The notes under the pieces: model-generated | The model's input: the letters and a program-made list of their open reading frames with translations, nothing else | Told to the model about the DNA's origin: nothing | Databases searched by the model: none | Made by a program: the position numbers and the translations under genes | Shown here: positions 35,720-44,975 of the stretch, one piece after another | Layout of the letters: every line of letters begins with the position of its first letter | Numbering within the stretch: position 1 is the first letter of the stretch | NCBI GenBank assembly: GCA_944393685.1 | Contig: CALYAW010000002.1 | Coordinates: forward strand, 205,586 to 269,585 | Length of the DNA: 64,000 nt | Direction: 5' to 3' | From: an uncultured Alphaproteobacteria bacterium | GTDB taxonomy: Bacteria; Pseudomonadota; Alphaproteobacteria; RF32; CAG-239

Positions 35720-36177
35720 TGCCAGATATTGAAATATATACCGACGGAGCCTGCTCCGGAAACCCTGGAAACGGCGGATGGGGTGCTATTTTGCGCTATG
35801 GAAAAATTGAAAAAGAACTTTCTGGGGGTGAAAAAAACACCACTAATAATCGAATGGAATTGACTGCCGTAATCGAGGCTCTAAAAGCTCTCAAAAAAGA
35901 ATGCAACATTACGCTGTACACAGATAGTCGTTATGTGATGGATGGAGTTATGGATTGGCTTCCTAACTGGAAACAAAACGGCTGGCGCACAGCTAATAAA
36001 AAAACGCCGGTCAAAAATATTGATTTATGGCAACTGCTTGATACTCTTTTACAAAAACATCAGATAAAATGGGTTTGGGTTAAGGGACATAACGGGCATC
36101 CGGAAAATGAACGTGTTGACACCTTGGCTCGAAATCAAGCTAAAACATATGCTGAAGTTAATATATCTGATTCTTGA
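35719..36177 (+). CDS. rnhA: Ribonuclease HI
   Basis: Cuts RNA in RNA-DNA hybrids, removing primers and R-loops (152 aa). The catalytic acids are visible in [41 protein letters not shown] and [10 protein letters not shown]. The start shares a base with the stop of the AlbA_2 gene (TGATG). Its 3' end overlaps the convergent DsbD-like gene by 20 bases. Confidence 0.95.
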   Translation: MPDIEIYTDGACSGNPGNGGWGAILRYGKIEKELSGGEKNTTNNRMELTAVIEALKALKKECNITLYTDSRYVMDGVMDWLPNWKQNGWRTANKKTPVKNIDLWQLLDTLLQKHQIKWVWVKGHNGHPENERVDTLARNQAKTYAEVNISDS

Positions 36178-38848
36178 TTATTTCTTCAAATTCTCTTTCA
36201 TTGAGAATTTCAGGCAGAACCATCCCGTCAGGTGTTCTGGCCGAGAAAAGGACATAAAAAGGTAAACCTTTTCGGCCATATTTTTCCATAAAAGCTAAAA
36301 TATCCGCATCATATTTGCTCCAATCCAGTTCTATTGGAACTATGTTGTACTGCTTGTACATATCTTCAACGAACGGAGCTTCAAGTACCATGGCATCATT
36401 ATAATGACAGGTAAGACACCAATTTGCTCCTATTTTCAATAGGACGATGTTTCCATTGCGTATCAACTCATTAATCTGTCTTTGATTAATCTTTTCGCTG
36501 ATTGAGGGGCTTTCTGACAACTCTTTTTGTAAAACTTTTGCTCTGGCATCATACATACCCCACGCAATGAGCGCCAAAATAACTATTAAGGTAAGATGAT
36601 TAAACCATCTGCTTATAGTCAAAAAGACTTGAGGATCGTTTTCTTGGCGTTCCAGTTCTTCTATTAGAATTTTGCGTATGTATAAAACTAACCAAATAGA
36701 AGGTATAAATAATGAATAGTGCCATAAAATATCACTCCCGCCCTGTGCTACCAATAAAGAAACTAACCAACAAAGTGTCAGAGACAACATAATAAATATT
36801 GCAAAATTAAACCAGGACATCCATTTTCCGGGCTTGGGTATATAATATGCAAGGTCAGGCACAAGAGCAACCAATATATAAGGGGTTGCCAACCCAAGTC
36901 CTGTTACGCCAACCACAATGATTATATCAACAACAGAACCGGCCAAAGCAAAGCCTAAAGCTGTTCCCAAATAAGGAGCGGTACAAGGGGTTGACAATAA
37001 AACCAAGAACATTCCATTCAAAAACTGCTCCGTTTTTTCTCCTCGTTCCGATTTGCTACTCAATTTGCTAATAAAATCAGGCATTTTAAGATGAATAAGC
37101 CCCATAATCTGCGCCATAAAAAGTGTTATGACAAACGTCATGAACGAGATGAAAAGAATACTTTGAAACTGCATCCCCCACCCTAGTGAATACCCTAACA
37201 ATTTTAGACAGACCAATGTTCCGATTATGATTACAAAAGAACTTAAAATTCCTAAAATGTTATATATAAAATCACGACGAATTCGATCCGTTTTTATCGC
37301 ACCAAACCTAGTAAAGGAAAGTATTTTGAGTGATAAGACAGGAAAAACACAGGGCATGAGATTGAGAAGTAATCCTCCTAAATAGGCAAACCATATAATC
37401 AAAAAATTAAGTCTGGAAGTTTCCGTGTTGAATACCGATAACGGCTCCACTACCATTTTTTGCCTTAAAACCGTTTTGGAAGATGTCGCAACAACAAAAT
37501 CTATTGATTGTCCTATATAATCTGCCCCCTTTTTAAGAGAACGGAATTTTACGATAACATGATGTCCGTCAATTCTTATCAATGGCGAGGCAAACTCTGT
37601 TCCGTATTTGCCTTCTATAAAGGCTTCTACCCGTGAAGGAGATGTTTTTGTTTCTAACTCCAAGCGTAATATTTGTTCCTCTTTTGAAGAGTTTTCTGCT
37701 TGAACCGATACTATTTTCAAATCATCCTGTTTTTTGTGCGGATAATAAGGAGAAATTAACCGCAAAAAAGATGCTATCGAAGATTCCGACTCATTCTCTG
37801 TTCCTGCTAAAATTTCAATATATGGTTGCAAAAAAACTCTTTGGCACTGAGTGTTGTGACACACGTCTGCCTTGATGTTGACACTCAAACTAAAAGACTT
37901 TTCAACATCTTGAATACGAGCTGAAAACGGAATCGTAATTAAACCTACATAACCAGCCAAACTATCTTTACCAACAAAGAAGCGTTGCGGCAACGGCATG
38001 TTGAACTCAATATCATCAATATTATTTTTGGCACTGAGCTGGACCTGTATCGGTTCGTAATCTTTATATTTTTGAGATAAAACAAAATCTCCTTCTTCAA
38101 GGTAGACTTGAATTGCTCCGTTTATTTTTTCTTGTTTATTGATAACTTTAAGAGAATTTACAATACGAGCTTTGGTTCCTCCTTTGGATTGACTCCACTC
38201 TCCAATTCCGCGATTATCTTCCAGAGAAGCCTTGCCATCAAAAAGACCATAAGTAAACAAAGTCTTCCAATCACGTTTCAGAAGAGCTTGTTTCATCATT
38301 TCCATTTTTTGAGCCGAATCGAGGATGCCGGCGTCATGCGCTTTTTTGGCCGCTGCAGCTTCTTGTTCTTTGGGATTGTTTGAATAAGCGATTATTTTTT
38401 TGAAATCTTGTATAACAAGGGCCTTGCCATCATCTTTTGCAGGACGATATACCTCGTCTTCTCCAAACTCATATTGGTTATCTGCGGCAACAAGCGGAAT
38501 ATTCTGTTTCAAAATAAACTCTTGTGCTTGCGCTTTTAATCGATTATACAAGCGTTTTATTTTTATAGTGTTACGTAAAAATCTTTCTCTTAGAGAGGAG
38601 CTTTCCTGAGCATATTCGGGATGACGCTCTATTACATCATCAACAAAATCTTCTTCAATCTTTGTGCCGCTATATTTTTTATCAAAAAAATCTACATCTT
38701 GCCAATATTTATCATATTCTTCTTGAAGATTATACGGCCTGCTTTCTTCTTGAATGTCTAAAATAATTTTTCCACTGTCTTGGGCTTCGGCAGGTGAAAA
38801 AACAAATACAGATAAGCATAAAAAAAGAATTTTCAAGGACGGGAACAT
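36158..38848 (-). CDS. DsbD/ScsB-like protein-disulfide reductase with a long N-terminal region
   Basis: An 896-aa inner-membrane protein moving electrons from thioredoxin to the periplasm. Signal peptide to about AEAQ (residue 22), a periplasmic helical region of about 200 residues, a DsbD-alpha-like domain with CHNTQCQ, a CcdA/DipZ membrane domain of eight segments with the [10 protein letters not shown] and [11 protein letters not shown]ys motifs, and a C-terminal thioredoxin domain with WCLTC. Start at the ATG at 38848 ([10 protein letters not shown]); an upstream in-frame start at 38992 would bury the signal peptide. The helical front region is unusual and may bind a partner. Confidence 0.88.
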   Translation of the reverse strand: MFPSLKILFLCLSVFVFSPAEAQDSGKIILDIQEESRPYNLQEEYDKYWQDVDFFDKKYSGTKIEEDFVDDVIERHPEYAQESSSLRERFLRNTIKIKRLYNRLKAQAQEFILKQNIPLVAADNQYEFGEDEVYRPAKDDGKALVIQDFKKIIAYSNNPKEQEAAAAKKAHDAGILDSAQKMEMMKQALLKRDWKTLFTYGLFDGKASLEDNRGIGEWSQSKGGTKARIVNSLKVINKQEKINGAIQVYLEEGDFVLSQKYKDYEPIQVQLSAKNNIDDIEFNMPLPQRFFVGKDSLAGYVGLITIPFSARIQDVEKSFSLSVNIKADVCHNTQCQRVFLQPYIEILAGTENESESSIASFLRLISPYYPHKKQDDLKIVSVQAENSSKEEQILRLELETKTSPSRVEAFIEGKYGTEFASPLIRIDGHHVIVKFRSLKKGADYIGQSIDFVVATSSKTVLRQKMVVEPLSVFNTETSRLNFLIIWFAYLGGLLLNLMPCVFPVLSLKILSFTRFGAIKTDRIRRDFIYNILGILSSFVIIIGTLVCLKLLGYSLGWGMQFQSILFISFMTFVITLFMAQIMGLIHLKMPDFISKLSSKSERGEKTEQFLNGMFLVLLSTPCTAPYLGTALGFALAGSVVDIIIVVGVTGLGLATPYILVALVPDLAYYIPKPGKWMSWFNFAIFIMLSLTLCWLVSLLVAQGGSDILWHYSLFIPSIWLVLYIRKILIEELERQENDPQVFLTISRWFNHLTLIVILALIAWGMYDARAKVLQKELSESPSISEKINQRQINELIRNGNIVLLKIGANWCLTCHYNDAMVLEAPFVEDMYKQYNIVPIELDWSKYDADILAFMEKYGRKGLPFYVLFSARTPDGMVLPEILNEREFEEIIKNQIY

Positions 38849-38942
38849 CAGATAAATCTTCGCACAAGTTTGAAATTTTGTTATTAAGTTACGATATAAT
38901 ATGATAGAATACAAGTATGAATAGTTGAAAGCGGTGCAAGAT

Positions 38943-39512
38943 ATGGATAACAATGAAAAAAAATACTTTAAGGGCAAATGTTTGGTAGCCACCCCTTCTT
39001 TGGATGACGAGCGATTTAAAAATACTCTTATTTATATTTGCGCTCATTCCGAGCAAGGGGCTATGGGATTTGTTATTAATCGCAAGATTACCGAATATTC
39101 TTTTTCGGATCTGGCCTTGCAACTTCCTATTAATTTTGGTCCTTGCGTGCCGCCTTTGGCTCTTTATCACGGGGGACCCGTTGATAAAATACGCGGTTTT
39201 GTTTTGCACTCAACCGATTATTTGCCTGATGATTGCGTGGAAACAGGCGGTGGAGTTGCAATATCTTCATCTATTGATATTTTGGCAGATATTGCTCACG
39301 GCACAGGACCAAAAGAATCTCTTATTGCACTTGGGTATGCAAGCTGGGCTCCGGGACAACTTGAACAGGAAATAATTGCAAATGATTGGTTAGTTGCTCC
39401 CGCTTGTGAAGAACTGGTCTTTAGAACCAAAGATGAAGAAAAATGGCAAAAAGCTCTTGATGAAATCAATATCGATATAAATCGCCTCTCTTGTTTTTCA
39501 GGACGTGCTTAA
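38943..39512 (+). CDS. YqgE/AlgH family protein
   Basis: A 189-aa member of UPF0301. It starts KYFKGKCLVATPSLDDERF, with AMGFVINRKI, YHGGPVDKIRGFVLH and LIALGYASWAPGQLEQEI, the family hallmarks. The function is unsettled; the fold is known from structures, and it often sits near cell-wall or RNase genes. The start is the ATG at 38943, since the upstream in-frame start lacks support. Divergent from the DsbD-like gene. Confidence 0.92.
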   Translation: MDNNEKKYFKGKCLVATPSLDDERFKNTLIYICAHSEQGAMGFVINRKITEYSFSDLALQLPINFGPCVPPLALYHGGPVDKIRGFVLHSTDYLPDDCVETGGGVAISSSIDILADIAHGTGPKESLIALGYASWAPGQLEQEIIANDWLVAPACEELVFRTKDEEKWQKALDEINIDINRLSCFSGRA

Positions 39513-39638
39513 ACAACCTAGACAATAGGTGTACTTATTTTTCGACCAATACTAACGAAAAATATGGTCTTCTCAAGTAGTCTGGGCGCTATTATACTCT
39601 CTGTTGTCAATACTTTTTATAAGCAATGGAGGAAGAAC

Positions 39639-39848
39639 ATGGCTAGAAGAAACCAAACAATGCTGTACGATGTTGTCAGAGACGACCTTTCCATAATCCG
39701 AAATATATACAATAGCTTTGAAGCTCTTGAAGAAACTCTTGGTACTCTGAAATTGGAAGAACCTCTATTTATGACTTATGCTGCAAAAAAATCTTTTGCC
39801 AGAATCATGATGCGAACCGCTCAGAAAAAACATAATCTGAGAAATTAA
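39639..39848 (+). CDS. Small protein next to ctrA, unknown function
   Basis: A 69-aa basic protein starting at the ATG at 39639 directly after GGAGGAAGAAC, a strong ribosome site; the frame open upstream to 39564 has none. Sequence MARRNQTMLYDVVRDDLSII, then helices with alternating charge and a basic end. It faces ctrA tail to tail. It is not SciP by sequence. Soluble, probably helical; function unknown. Confidence 0.65.
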   Translation: MARRNQTMLYDVVRDDLSIIRNIYNSFEALEETLGTLKLEEPLFMTYAAKKSFARIMMRTAQKKHNLRN

Positions 39849-39906
39849 AAATCACATCAAGGTATCACCTAATAAAATATGGCAATATAGTAAAAAATTA
39901 CCTACA

Positions 39907-40596
39907 TTATTTTTTATTTTCATCAGGATCGACTAAGACATATCCTCTGCCCCAGACGGTCTCAATATAGTTCTTGCCGCCTGATGCCTTCTCAAGTTTC
40001 TTGCGAAGTTTGCAGATAAAGACATCTATAATTTTGAGTTCTGGTTCGTCGATTCCGCCATAAAGGTGATTTAAAAACTGATCTTTATTCAAGGTTGAAC
40101 CCTTGCGCAAAGACAGTAATTCCATGATGCCGTATTCTTTGCCGGTTAAATGTAATGCCTTGCCACAAACCGTGACCGTCTGATTGTCAAGGTTAACCTC
40201 AACATCTCCTGTTTTTATAATCGAATTGGAATGCCCTTTCGAGCGACGAACAACAGCTTGGATTCGCGCCAAAAGTTCCGCCTTGTCAAATGGTTTGGTC
40301 AAATAATCATCCGCCCCATATCCAAGACCTTTAACCTTCTTATCCGGTTCACTTAAACCAGAGAGTATCAAAACCGGAGTGTTGACTTTGGATGCTCGAA
40401 GATTCTTTAGAACTTCATAGCCATTCATGTCAGGAAGCATCAAATCCAAAATTATGATATCATAATCATATAATTTGCCTATCTCCAAACCATCTTCGCC
40501 CAAATCGGTCGTATCCACAATCATTCCCTCTTTTTTGAGCATGGTTTCTATACTTTGGGAGATGGCATAATCATCTTCAACCAGCAACACTCGCAT
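39907..40596 (-). CDS. ctrA: Cell-cycle response regulator CtrA
   Basis: Master OmpR/PhoB-type regulator of alphaproteobacterial cell cycle and motility (229 aa). The receiver has the acidic pair VEDD near 7-10, phosphorylated Asp51 in [13 protein letters not shown] and the KPF Lys in [12 protein letters not shown]. The C-terminal winged helix has [17 protein letters not shown], the CtrA signature [20 protein letters not shown] and WGRGYVL. The C-terminus is DPDENKK without the Ala-Ala end that ClpXP reads in Caulobacter. The start is the ATG at 40596. Divergent from fliI; chpT lies 15 kb away. Confidence 0.95.
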   Translation of the reverse strand: MRVLLVEDDYAISQSIETMLKKEGMIVDTTDLGEDGLEIGKLYDYDIIILDLMLPDMNGYEVLKNLRASKVNTPVLILSGLSEPDKKVKGLGYGADDYLTKPFDKAELLARIQAVVRRSKGHSNSIIKTGDVEVNLDNQTVTVCGKALHLTGKEYGIMELLSLRKGSTLNKDQFLNHLYGGIDEPELKIIDVFICKLRKKLEKASGGKNYIETVWGRGYVLVDPDENKK

Positions 40597-40686
40597 AGCA
40601 ATTATTCCTTCCAAACAAATGTTTTTACTTTCGATAGAGGTATCATATCTCCTTATTTCGTTTTTGTTAACTTTTTTGACAAGGCT

Positions 40687-40702
40687 GTTAATAATTATTA
40701 AC
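40687..40702. promoter_or_regulatory. 16-bp perfect palindrome between ctrA and fliI, possible CtrA site
   Basis: GTTAATAATTATTAAC is fully palindromic and contains two TTAA half-sites 6 bases apart, close to the CtrA consensus TTAA-N7-TTAA. Another GTTAAC lies upstream of ctrA near 40665. It sits about 90 bases from each start codon. Confidence 0.5.
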
Positions 40703-40786
40703 ATTTGGTGTTGATAAACATAAAAATGGCTGAAATTTAAGTATAAAGATGTATATTAGTGTCTAGCTTAACAGAGATAAAGGGCT

Positions 40787-42133
40787 TTGAAATTGGGTGC
40801 GTATCTTGAAAATATCTTGCAAGAAATAAATAAAATGGACACCGCAGCATACTTTGGTAAAGTTATCGGGGTCCAAGGATTGTTTATTGAAGCAGGAGGA
40901 ATCCTTGCAAAACTTTCGGTCGGTGACAGATGTAATATTGTAAACAATAATGGACATAAAGTTCCTTGCGAGGTTGTCAGTTTTAAGAATGATAAAATAT
41001 TATTGATGCCCTATGCTTCAATGGAAGGTATTGGACCGGGGTGCCTAGTTGAAGTGGAAGACGCAAGCCCTGTCATTTATCCTCACCCCTCTTGGTTAGG
41101 GCGCATTATTAATGCTTTTGGTGAAGCAATTGACGGAAAAGGCCCCTTAATTAAAGGTGATAAACCTTATTTTATTAAATCGTCTCCGCCGCCGGCGCAA
41201 TTTCGGGACAGAGTCAAAGGGAAAGTCGACCTTGGCGTAAAAGCAGTTAATACTTTTCTTACTATTTGCAAAGGTCAACGTATGGGCATCTTTGCTGGTT
41301 CCGGCGTCGGAAAGTCTACTTTAATGTCCATGATGGCCAGACATACAAATTCCGATGTTTCTGTAATCGGTCTTATCGGAGAGCGTGGGCGTGAAGCTAA
41401 AGAATTTGTAGAAGATGTTTTGGGAGCTGAGGGACTTGCCAAATCAGTATTGGTATTGGCTACTTCTGATGAAAGTCCGTTGCTGCGCCGTCAAGCCGCT
41501 TATGTAACCATGGCTGTGGCTGAATTCTTTCGTGATGAAAATAAAGATGTTTTATGCATGATGGATTCTATCACGCGTTTTGCCATGGCACAGCGTGAAA
41601 TTGCTCTTTCCATCGGAGAGCCTCCCGCTTCGAAAGGTTATACTCCCAGCGTCTTTTCCGAATTACCAAAACTTCTTGAACGCGCTGGCCCTGGTTCCGG
41701 AAACGGAACAATCACAGGTTTATTCACGGTATTGGTTGACGGTGACGACCATAATGAGCCTGTTGCCGATGCTGTGCGTTCTATTTTGGATGGACATATT
41801 GTCCTTGATCGCGCCATCGCGGAACGAAATCGTTATCCGGCAATCAATATTTTACGCTCTATTTCTCGTACCATGCCAGACTGTGATACTAAAGAAGAAT
41901 ATGAATTAGTGGCTAAAGCTCGTAAATATATTGCTTCATATGAGGATATGGCCGAACTTATTCGTTTGGGTGCATATAAAAAAGGATCTAACCGTGAAGT
42001 AGACGAGGCTATTTTCTATTACCCAAAACTTGAGGCTTTTTTGGCTCAGGGTAAGCAGGAGCGCTTTAGTTTAGAAGAATGCTATGAAATTCTTGGCAAT
42101 ATCTTGGCTATTCCGTTTTCTTTAGAGGCCTGA
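40787..42133 (+). CDS. fliI: Flagellar export ATPase FliI
   Basis: Hexameric ATPase of the flagellar type III export apparatus (448 aa). Walker A is in GIFAGSGVGKSTLMSMMARH, Walker B in VLCMMDSITRFAMAQREIAL, with IGLIGERGREAKEFVED and GEPPASKGYTPSVFSELPKL of the F1-like family. TTG at 40787 is taken as start; TTG at 40793 is better spaced from AAAGGG and is a fair alternative. Only fliI and fliJ of the flagellar set lie here, so the rest must be elsewhere if the cell is motile. Confidence 0.93.
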   Translation: MKLGAYLENILQEINKMDTAAYFGKVIGVQGLFIEAGGILAKLSVGDRCNIVNNNGHKVPCEVVSFKNDKILLMPYASMEGIGPGCLVEVEDASPVIYPHPSWLGRIINAFGEAIDGKGPLIKGDKPYFIKSSPPPAQFRDRVKGKVDLGVKAVNTFLTICKGQRMGIFAGSGVGKSTLMSMMARHTNSDVSVIGLIGERGREAKEFVEDVLGAEGLAKSVLVLATSDESPLLRRQAAYVTMAVAEFFRDENKDVLCMMDSITRFAMAQREIALSIGEPPASKGYTPSVFSELPKLLERAGPGSGNGTITGLFTVLVDGDDHNEPVADAVRSILDGHIVLDRAIAERNRYPAINILRSISRTMPDCDTKEEYELVAKARKYIASYEDMAELIRLGAYKKGSNREVDEAIFYYPKLEAFLAQGKQERFSLEECYEILGNILAIPFSLEA

Positions 42134-42141
42134 TGATATAA

Positions 42142-42564
42142 ATGAACAAATCACTTAAAACTCTTACTCGTATCAAAAAATTTGATATCGACGAACAACG
42201 AAAACTTCTGGTTGAACAACAAGAAGCCGAAGAACGTACGCTTCAAGAACTTAAACTCTTAAATCAAAAATATGAAGATGAAAAAAAATTTGCCCAAGAA
42301 AACCCCTTATTGTGCAGTGATTTTGGCCTTTATACAAAACAATATCTCAAACTACGCTCCGTTCTGGAAATAAAATTAAATAACATACGCAAAAGAATTG
42401 AAGAAATCAGAGATATTATCGCCGATATGTTCAAAGAACAAAAAACATATGAAATTATTGATGAACATCGGAGTAAAGCCGAATTAAAGGAACTCGCCGA
42501 AAAAGAACAAAAAATGCTTGATGAAATCGGTACCAATTCTTATATTAAACATCATAAAACATAA
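42142..42564 (+). CDS. fliJ: Flagellar export chaperone FliJ
   Basis: A 140-aa all-helical, highly charged coiled coil (RIKKFDIDEQRKLLVEQQEA). FliJ inserts in the FliI ring like the gamma stalk of F1 and helps hand over export chaperones. Sequence alone is weak for this family, but the place 8 bases after fliI makes it convincing. Confidence 0.85.
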   Translation: MNKSLKTLTRIKKFDIDEQRKLLVEQQEAEERTLQELKLLNQKYEDEKKFAQENPLLCSDFGLYTKQYLKLRSVLEIKLNNIRKRIEEIRDIIADMFKEQKTYEIIDEHRSKAELKELAEKEQKMLDEIGTNSYIKHHKT

Positions 42565-42586
42565 TCGATTATAAAGGAGAAATTTT

Positions 42587-43162
42587 ATGTTTGAAGTCAA
42601 AAAACTTCCCTATGATATGAAAGCTCTTGAACCCTTTGTTTCGGAAAAGACTCTCTCTTTTCATTATGGCAAACATTATCCCAATTATGTTAATACGCTT
42701 AATAAATTGATTGAAGGAACAGAATTCGAAAAAATGTCTCTGGAAGATATTATTTCTTCTACCTACGGAAAAGCCGATAAACAAGCTATTTTTAATAATG
42801 CCGGACAGGTTTGGAATCATGAATTTTTGTGGAAATCAATGTCTCCAAACGGAGGAGCTCCCAAAGGTTCTTTGCTGGCAAAAATTACTGAGCAATTCGG
42901 CTCTTATGATGATTTTAAAACGCAACTCAAAAATGCGGCTGTCGGGCAATTCGGCAGTGGCTGGGCTTGGGTTTGCGAACAAGACGGAATGATTAAAATT
43001 CTAACCACCGCAAACGGAGATACTCCTATTGCCCGTGGCATAAAACCTTTACTCAATATTGATGTCTGGGAACATGCTTACTATTTAGATTACCAGAACC
43101 GCCGAGCCGACCATGTCGATGCCTTTATTAATCACTTGGCAAATTGGTCTCAAATTGCATAG
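42587..43162 (+). CDS. sodB: Superoxide dismutase, Fe-type
   Basis: Cytoplasmic dismutase of 191 aa. The metal ligands are in LSFHYGKHYPNYV, WNHEFLWKSM and DVWEHAYYLDYQN. The NNAGQVWNH segment, with Gln before the second ligand, is the iron-type signature. GGAG precedes the start. Its stop is followed after 14 bases by a copy of the 146-bp repeat and a terminator. Confidence 0.95.
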   Translation: MFEVKKLPYDMKALEPFVSEKTLSFHYGKHYPNYVNTLNKLIEGTEFEKMSLEDIISSTYGKADKQAIFNNAGQVWNHEFLWKSMSPNGGAPKGSLLAKITEQFGSYDDFKTQLKNAAVGQFGSGWAWVCEQDGMIKILTTANGDTPIARGIKPLLNIDVWEHAYYLDYQNRRADHVDAFINHLANWSQIA

Positions 43163-43176
43163 TTTCATGCTTCTAT

Positions 43177-43322
43177 ATAAACTTCCACTAGCTAACGCAA
43201 GTGGTATTACCTGTTCCGAACTACGTTCGCCCTGCCCAAAGGCTTCGCAAGCCTAACGGCTGGGCAGGTATGTCTACATCTACCTGCTTACGCAGGTAGT
43301 GTTACGTTCGAATCATAAAAAA
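43177..43322 (+). repeat. 146-bp structured repeat, copy 1 (3' UTR of sodB)
   Basis: Identical base for base to 61147-61292. It folds into hairpins at 43185-43204 (CCACT/AGTGG), 43217-43229 (CGAAC/GTTCG), 43231-43268 (CCTGCCCA/TGGGCAGG, with two competing inner stems) and 43280-43299 (CTACCTGC-TTAC-GCAGGTAG). It carries no reading frame of note and is followed directly by an intrinsic terminator. GC content is higher than its surroundings. Confidence 0.9.
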
Positions 43323-43350
43323 AAGGTCGGGCTTGACATCCGACCTTTTC
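43317..43350. terminator. Terminator after sodB and the repeat
   Basis: AAAAGGTCGG and CCGACCTTTT pair around GCTTGACAT. It can also serve the convergent cyclophilin gene. Confidence 0.85.
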
Positions 43351-43364
43351 TGCTTTCAATATCC

Positions 43365-43958
43365 CTATATATCTGCAATTACTTGTAAACTTATAATTTC
43401 ATCCGGCTCTGAAACTTCTCCGTTAGATCCGTTTCCTTTCTTGATGGCATCTACATATTCCATACCTGATGTGACTTGCCCCCAGACTGTGTATTGTCCG
43501 TCTAGCCAATTGCAATCTCCAAAGCAAATAAAAAACTGACTGTCTCCTGAATTGATATCCATTGCTCGAGCCATCGAAACAGTCCCTCGTTTGTGCGGCA
43601 TTTGGTTAAATTCTGCTTTGAGCTTTTTGCCTGTACCGCCTGTTCCCGTCCCATAAGGACAACCAGTTTGAGCCATGAAGCCATCTATCACTCGATGGAA
43701 TTTTAAGCCGTTGTAAAATTCTGCTCTTGCCAATTCTTTGATGCGAGCAACGTGGTTGGGCGCAACTTCAGGAAACATCTCTATCACAACATCCCCGTCT
43801 TTGAGCTTAAGTAAAAGTGAATTTTCGGCATCTTTTACTTTGTAAGTATGCTTTATTTTTTTGGCTCGCGTTTTACTGACAGATAGTTTCTTTGTCTCAG
43901 AAGGCTTAATTCCTTTTGTTGAACTTTTGGCTAATTTTTTTACTTTTTCTTCCGACAT
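43365..43958 (-). CDS. Cyclophilin-type peptidyl-prolyl isomerase
   Basis: A 197-aa protein: a basic Lys/Ser-rich N-terminal extension of about 40 residues (no signal peptide), then the cyclophilin domain with FHRVIDGFMAQTGCPYGTGT (catalytic Arg in FHR) and SQFFICFGDCNWLDGQYTVW. It speeds proline isomerisation in the cytoplasm. The basic extension (TKGIKPSETKKLSVSKTRAK) is unusual and could bind RNA or ribosomes. Confidence 0.92.
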   Translation of the reverse strand: MSEEKVKKLAKSSTKGIKPSETKKLSVSKTRAKKIKHTYKVKDAENSLLLKLKDGDVVIEMFPEVAPNHVARIKELARAEFYNGLKFHRVIDGFMAQTGCPYGTGTGGTGKKLKAEFNQMPHKRGTVSMARAMDINSGDSQFFICFGDCNWLDGQYTVWGQVTSGMEYVDAIKKGNGSNGEVSEPDEIISLQVIADI

Positions 43959-44006
43959 GCTTTCCTCCTATTTTTATCGCTTAGTTCTTATATAGGGATC
44001 TTTTTT

Positions 44007-44972
44007 TTATTTTGCACGTTTATTTAACACAAAATCGACTCTTTCCTCTGCCGACAAGCCACTAGGATAACTCTTGTCTATTTCTTTCAGGCAGTTCTTT
44101 AGCCCTATTCCATTGGCTATCTGGATGGCTAGTCCGGGGCGAGCATTTAACTCCAGCATCATAGGACCACGACGCGCGTCCAGTACAATGTCTGCCCCCA
44201 AATAACCAAGCCCTGTCATTTCATAGGCTAATGCCCCTATCAATAGATGTTCTCGCCAATAAGGTACTTCTATTTTCATTAAATCCGCACCTGTATCTGG
44301 CTGAATAGTTATTGGAATATCTCGGCATACACCATGAAGTGCTTTGCCGTTAGAAATATCTAAGCCAACACCTATCGCTCCTTGATGCAGATTTGCTCTT
44401 CCGCCGGAGGCTTTAGTCGGTAATCTGGTCATTGCCATTGCTGGATAGCCCTTATAAACAATTACTCTGACATCGGGAACGCCTTGGTAGCTATAATCCT
44501 TAAAAATATCGGAAAAATGAACCAATTCTTCAACAATGGCCGTATCATATTTGCCTCCCAATGAATATAAGCCACTTAATATGTTGGAAATGTGCTGGTA
44601 GACTTCATTGTATGCCAGTTGACGACCTGAAGCTGTCGTGAAAAAATGCCCTTCTTCCTGATAATCTTTTATAACCAAAACACCTTTGCCTCCGCTGCCT
44701 TGCGCAGGTTTGATGACAAACTCTTTTTGACCATGAATGATATCCAAAATATTTTTGGCTTCATACTGATATTCGATTATTCCTATCAGGCGGGGCGTAC
44801 TGATACCTATTTTGTTTGCCAATTCTTTGGTCTTAACTTTATCATCGACAAGAGGATATAAACAACGTGGATTATATTGTGAAATAATATCAAAGTTACG
44901 ACGATTCATTCCCAAAACACCGGCTTTGGATAGCTCTTTTGGACTGGCAAACGATTTTAACCATGCAAACAT
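44007..44972 (-). CDS. ATP-grasp alpha-L-glutamate ligase-like protein
   Basis: A 321-aa RimK-type ATP-grasp enzyme. The ATP-grasp lysine and Gly-rich loop are in FVIKPAQGSGGKGVLVIKD, and the metal site in MMLELNARPGLAIQ. It probably forms amide bonds with an amino acid on an unknown acceptor. Gene order, with an inactive transglutaminase/7TM protein 3 bases upstream and an aspartic protease before that, is a known conserved trio whose job is thought to be peptide or amino-acid tagging at the envelope. Last gene of the operon. Confidence 0.88.
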   Translation of the reverse strand: MFAWLKSFASPKELSKAGVLGMNRRNFDIISQYNPRCLYPLVDDKVKTKELANKIGISTPRLIGIIEYQYEAKNILDIIHGQKEFVIKPAQGSGGKGVLVIKDYQEEGHFFTTASGRQLAYNEVYQHISNILSGLYSLGGKYDTAIVEELVHFSDIFKDYSYQGVPDVRVIVYKGYPAMAMTRLPTKASGGRANLHQGAIGVGLDISNGKALHGVCRDIPITIQPDTGADLMKIEVPYWREHLLIGALAYEMTGLGYLGADIVLDARRGPMMLELNARPGLAIQIANGIGLKNCLKEIDKSYPSGLSAEERVDFVLNKRAK

Positions 44973-44975
44973 TTT

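Noticed and set aside
34652..36177. A phage-defence operon made of AlbA_2 protein and RNase HI
   Set aside because: RNase HI here is an ordinary housekeeping type and no effector, sensor or nuclease of a known system is adjacent.
43301..43319. A tRNA fragment at the end of the repeat (GTTCGAATC resembles a T-arm)
   Set aside because: No matching acceptor or anticodon stems surround it; the likeness is limited to nine bases.
43177..43322. CRISPR array or insertion sequence as an explanation of the 146-bp repeat
   Set aside because: Only single copies at each place, no regular spacers, no transposase frame and no clear target-site duplication.
44007..44972. RimK ribosomal S6 modification as the function of the ATP-grasp gene
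   Set aside because: The linked 7TM transglutaminase-like protein and lipoprotein protease point to the envelope, and the gene lacks the usual rimK neighbours.
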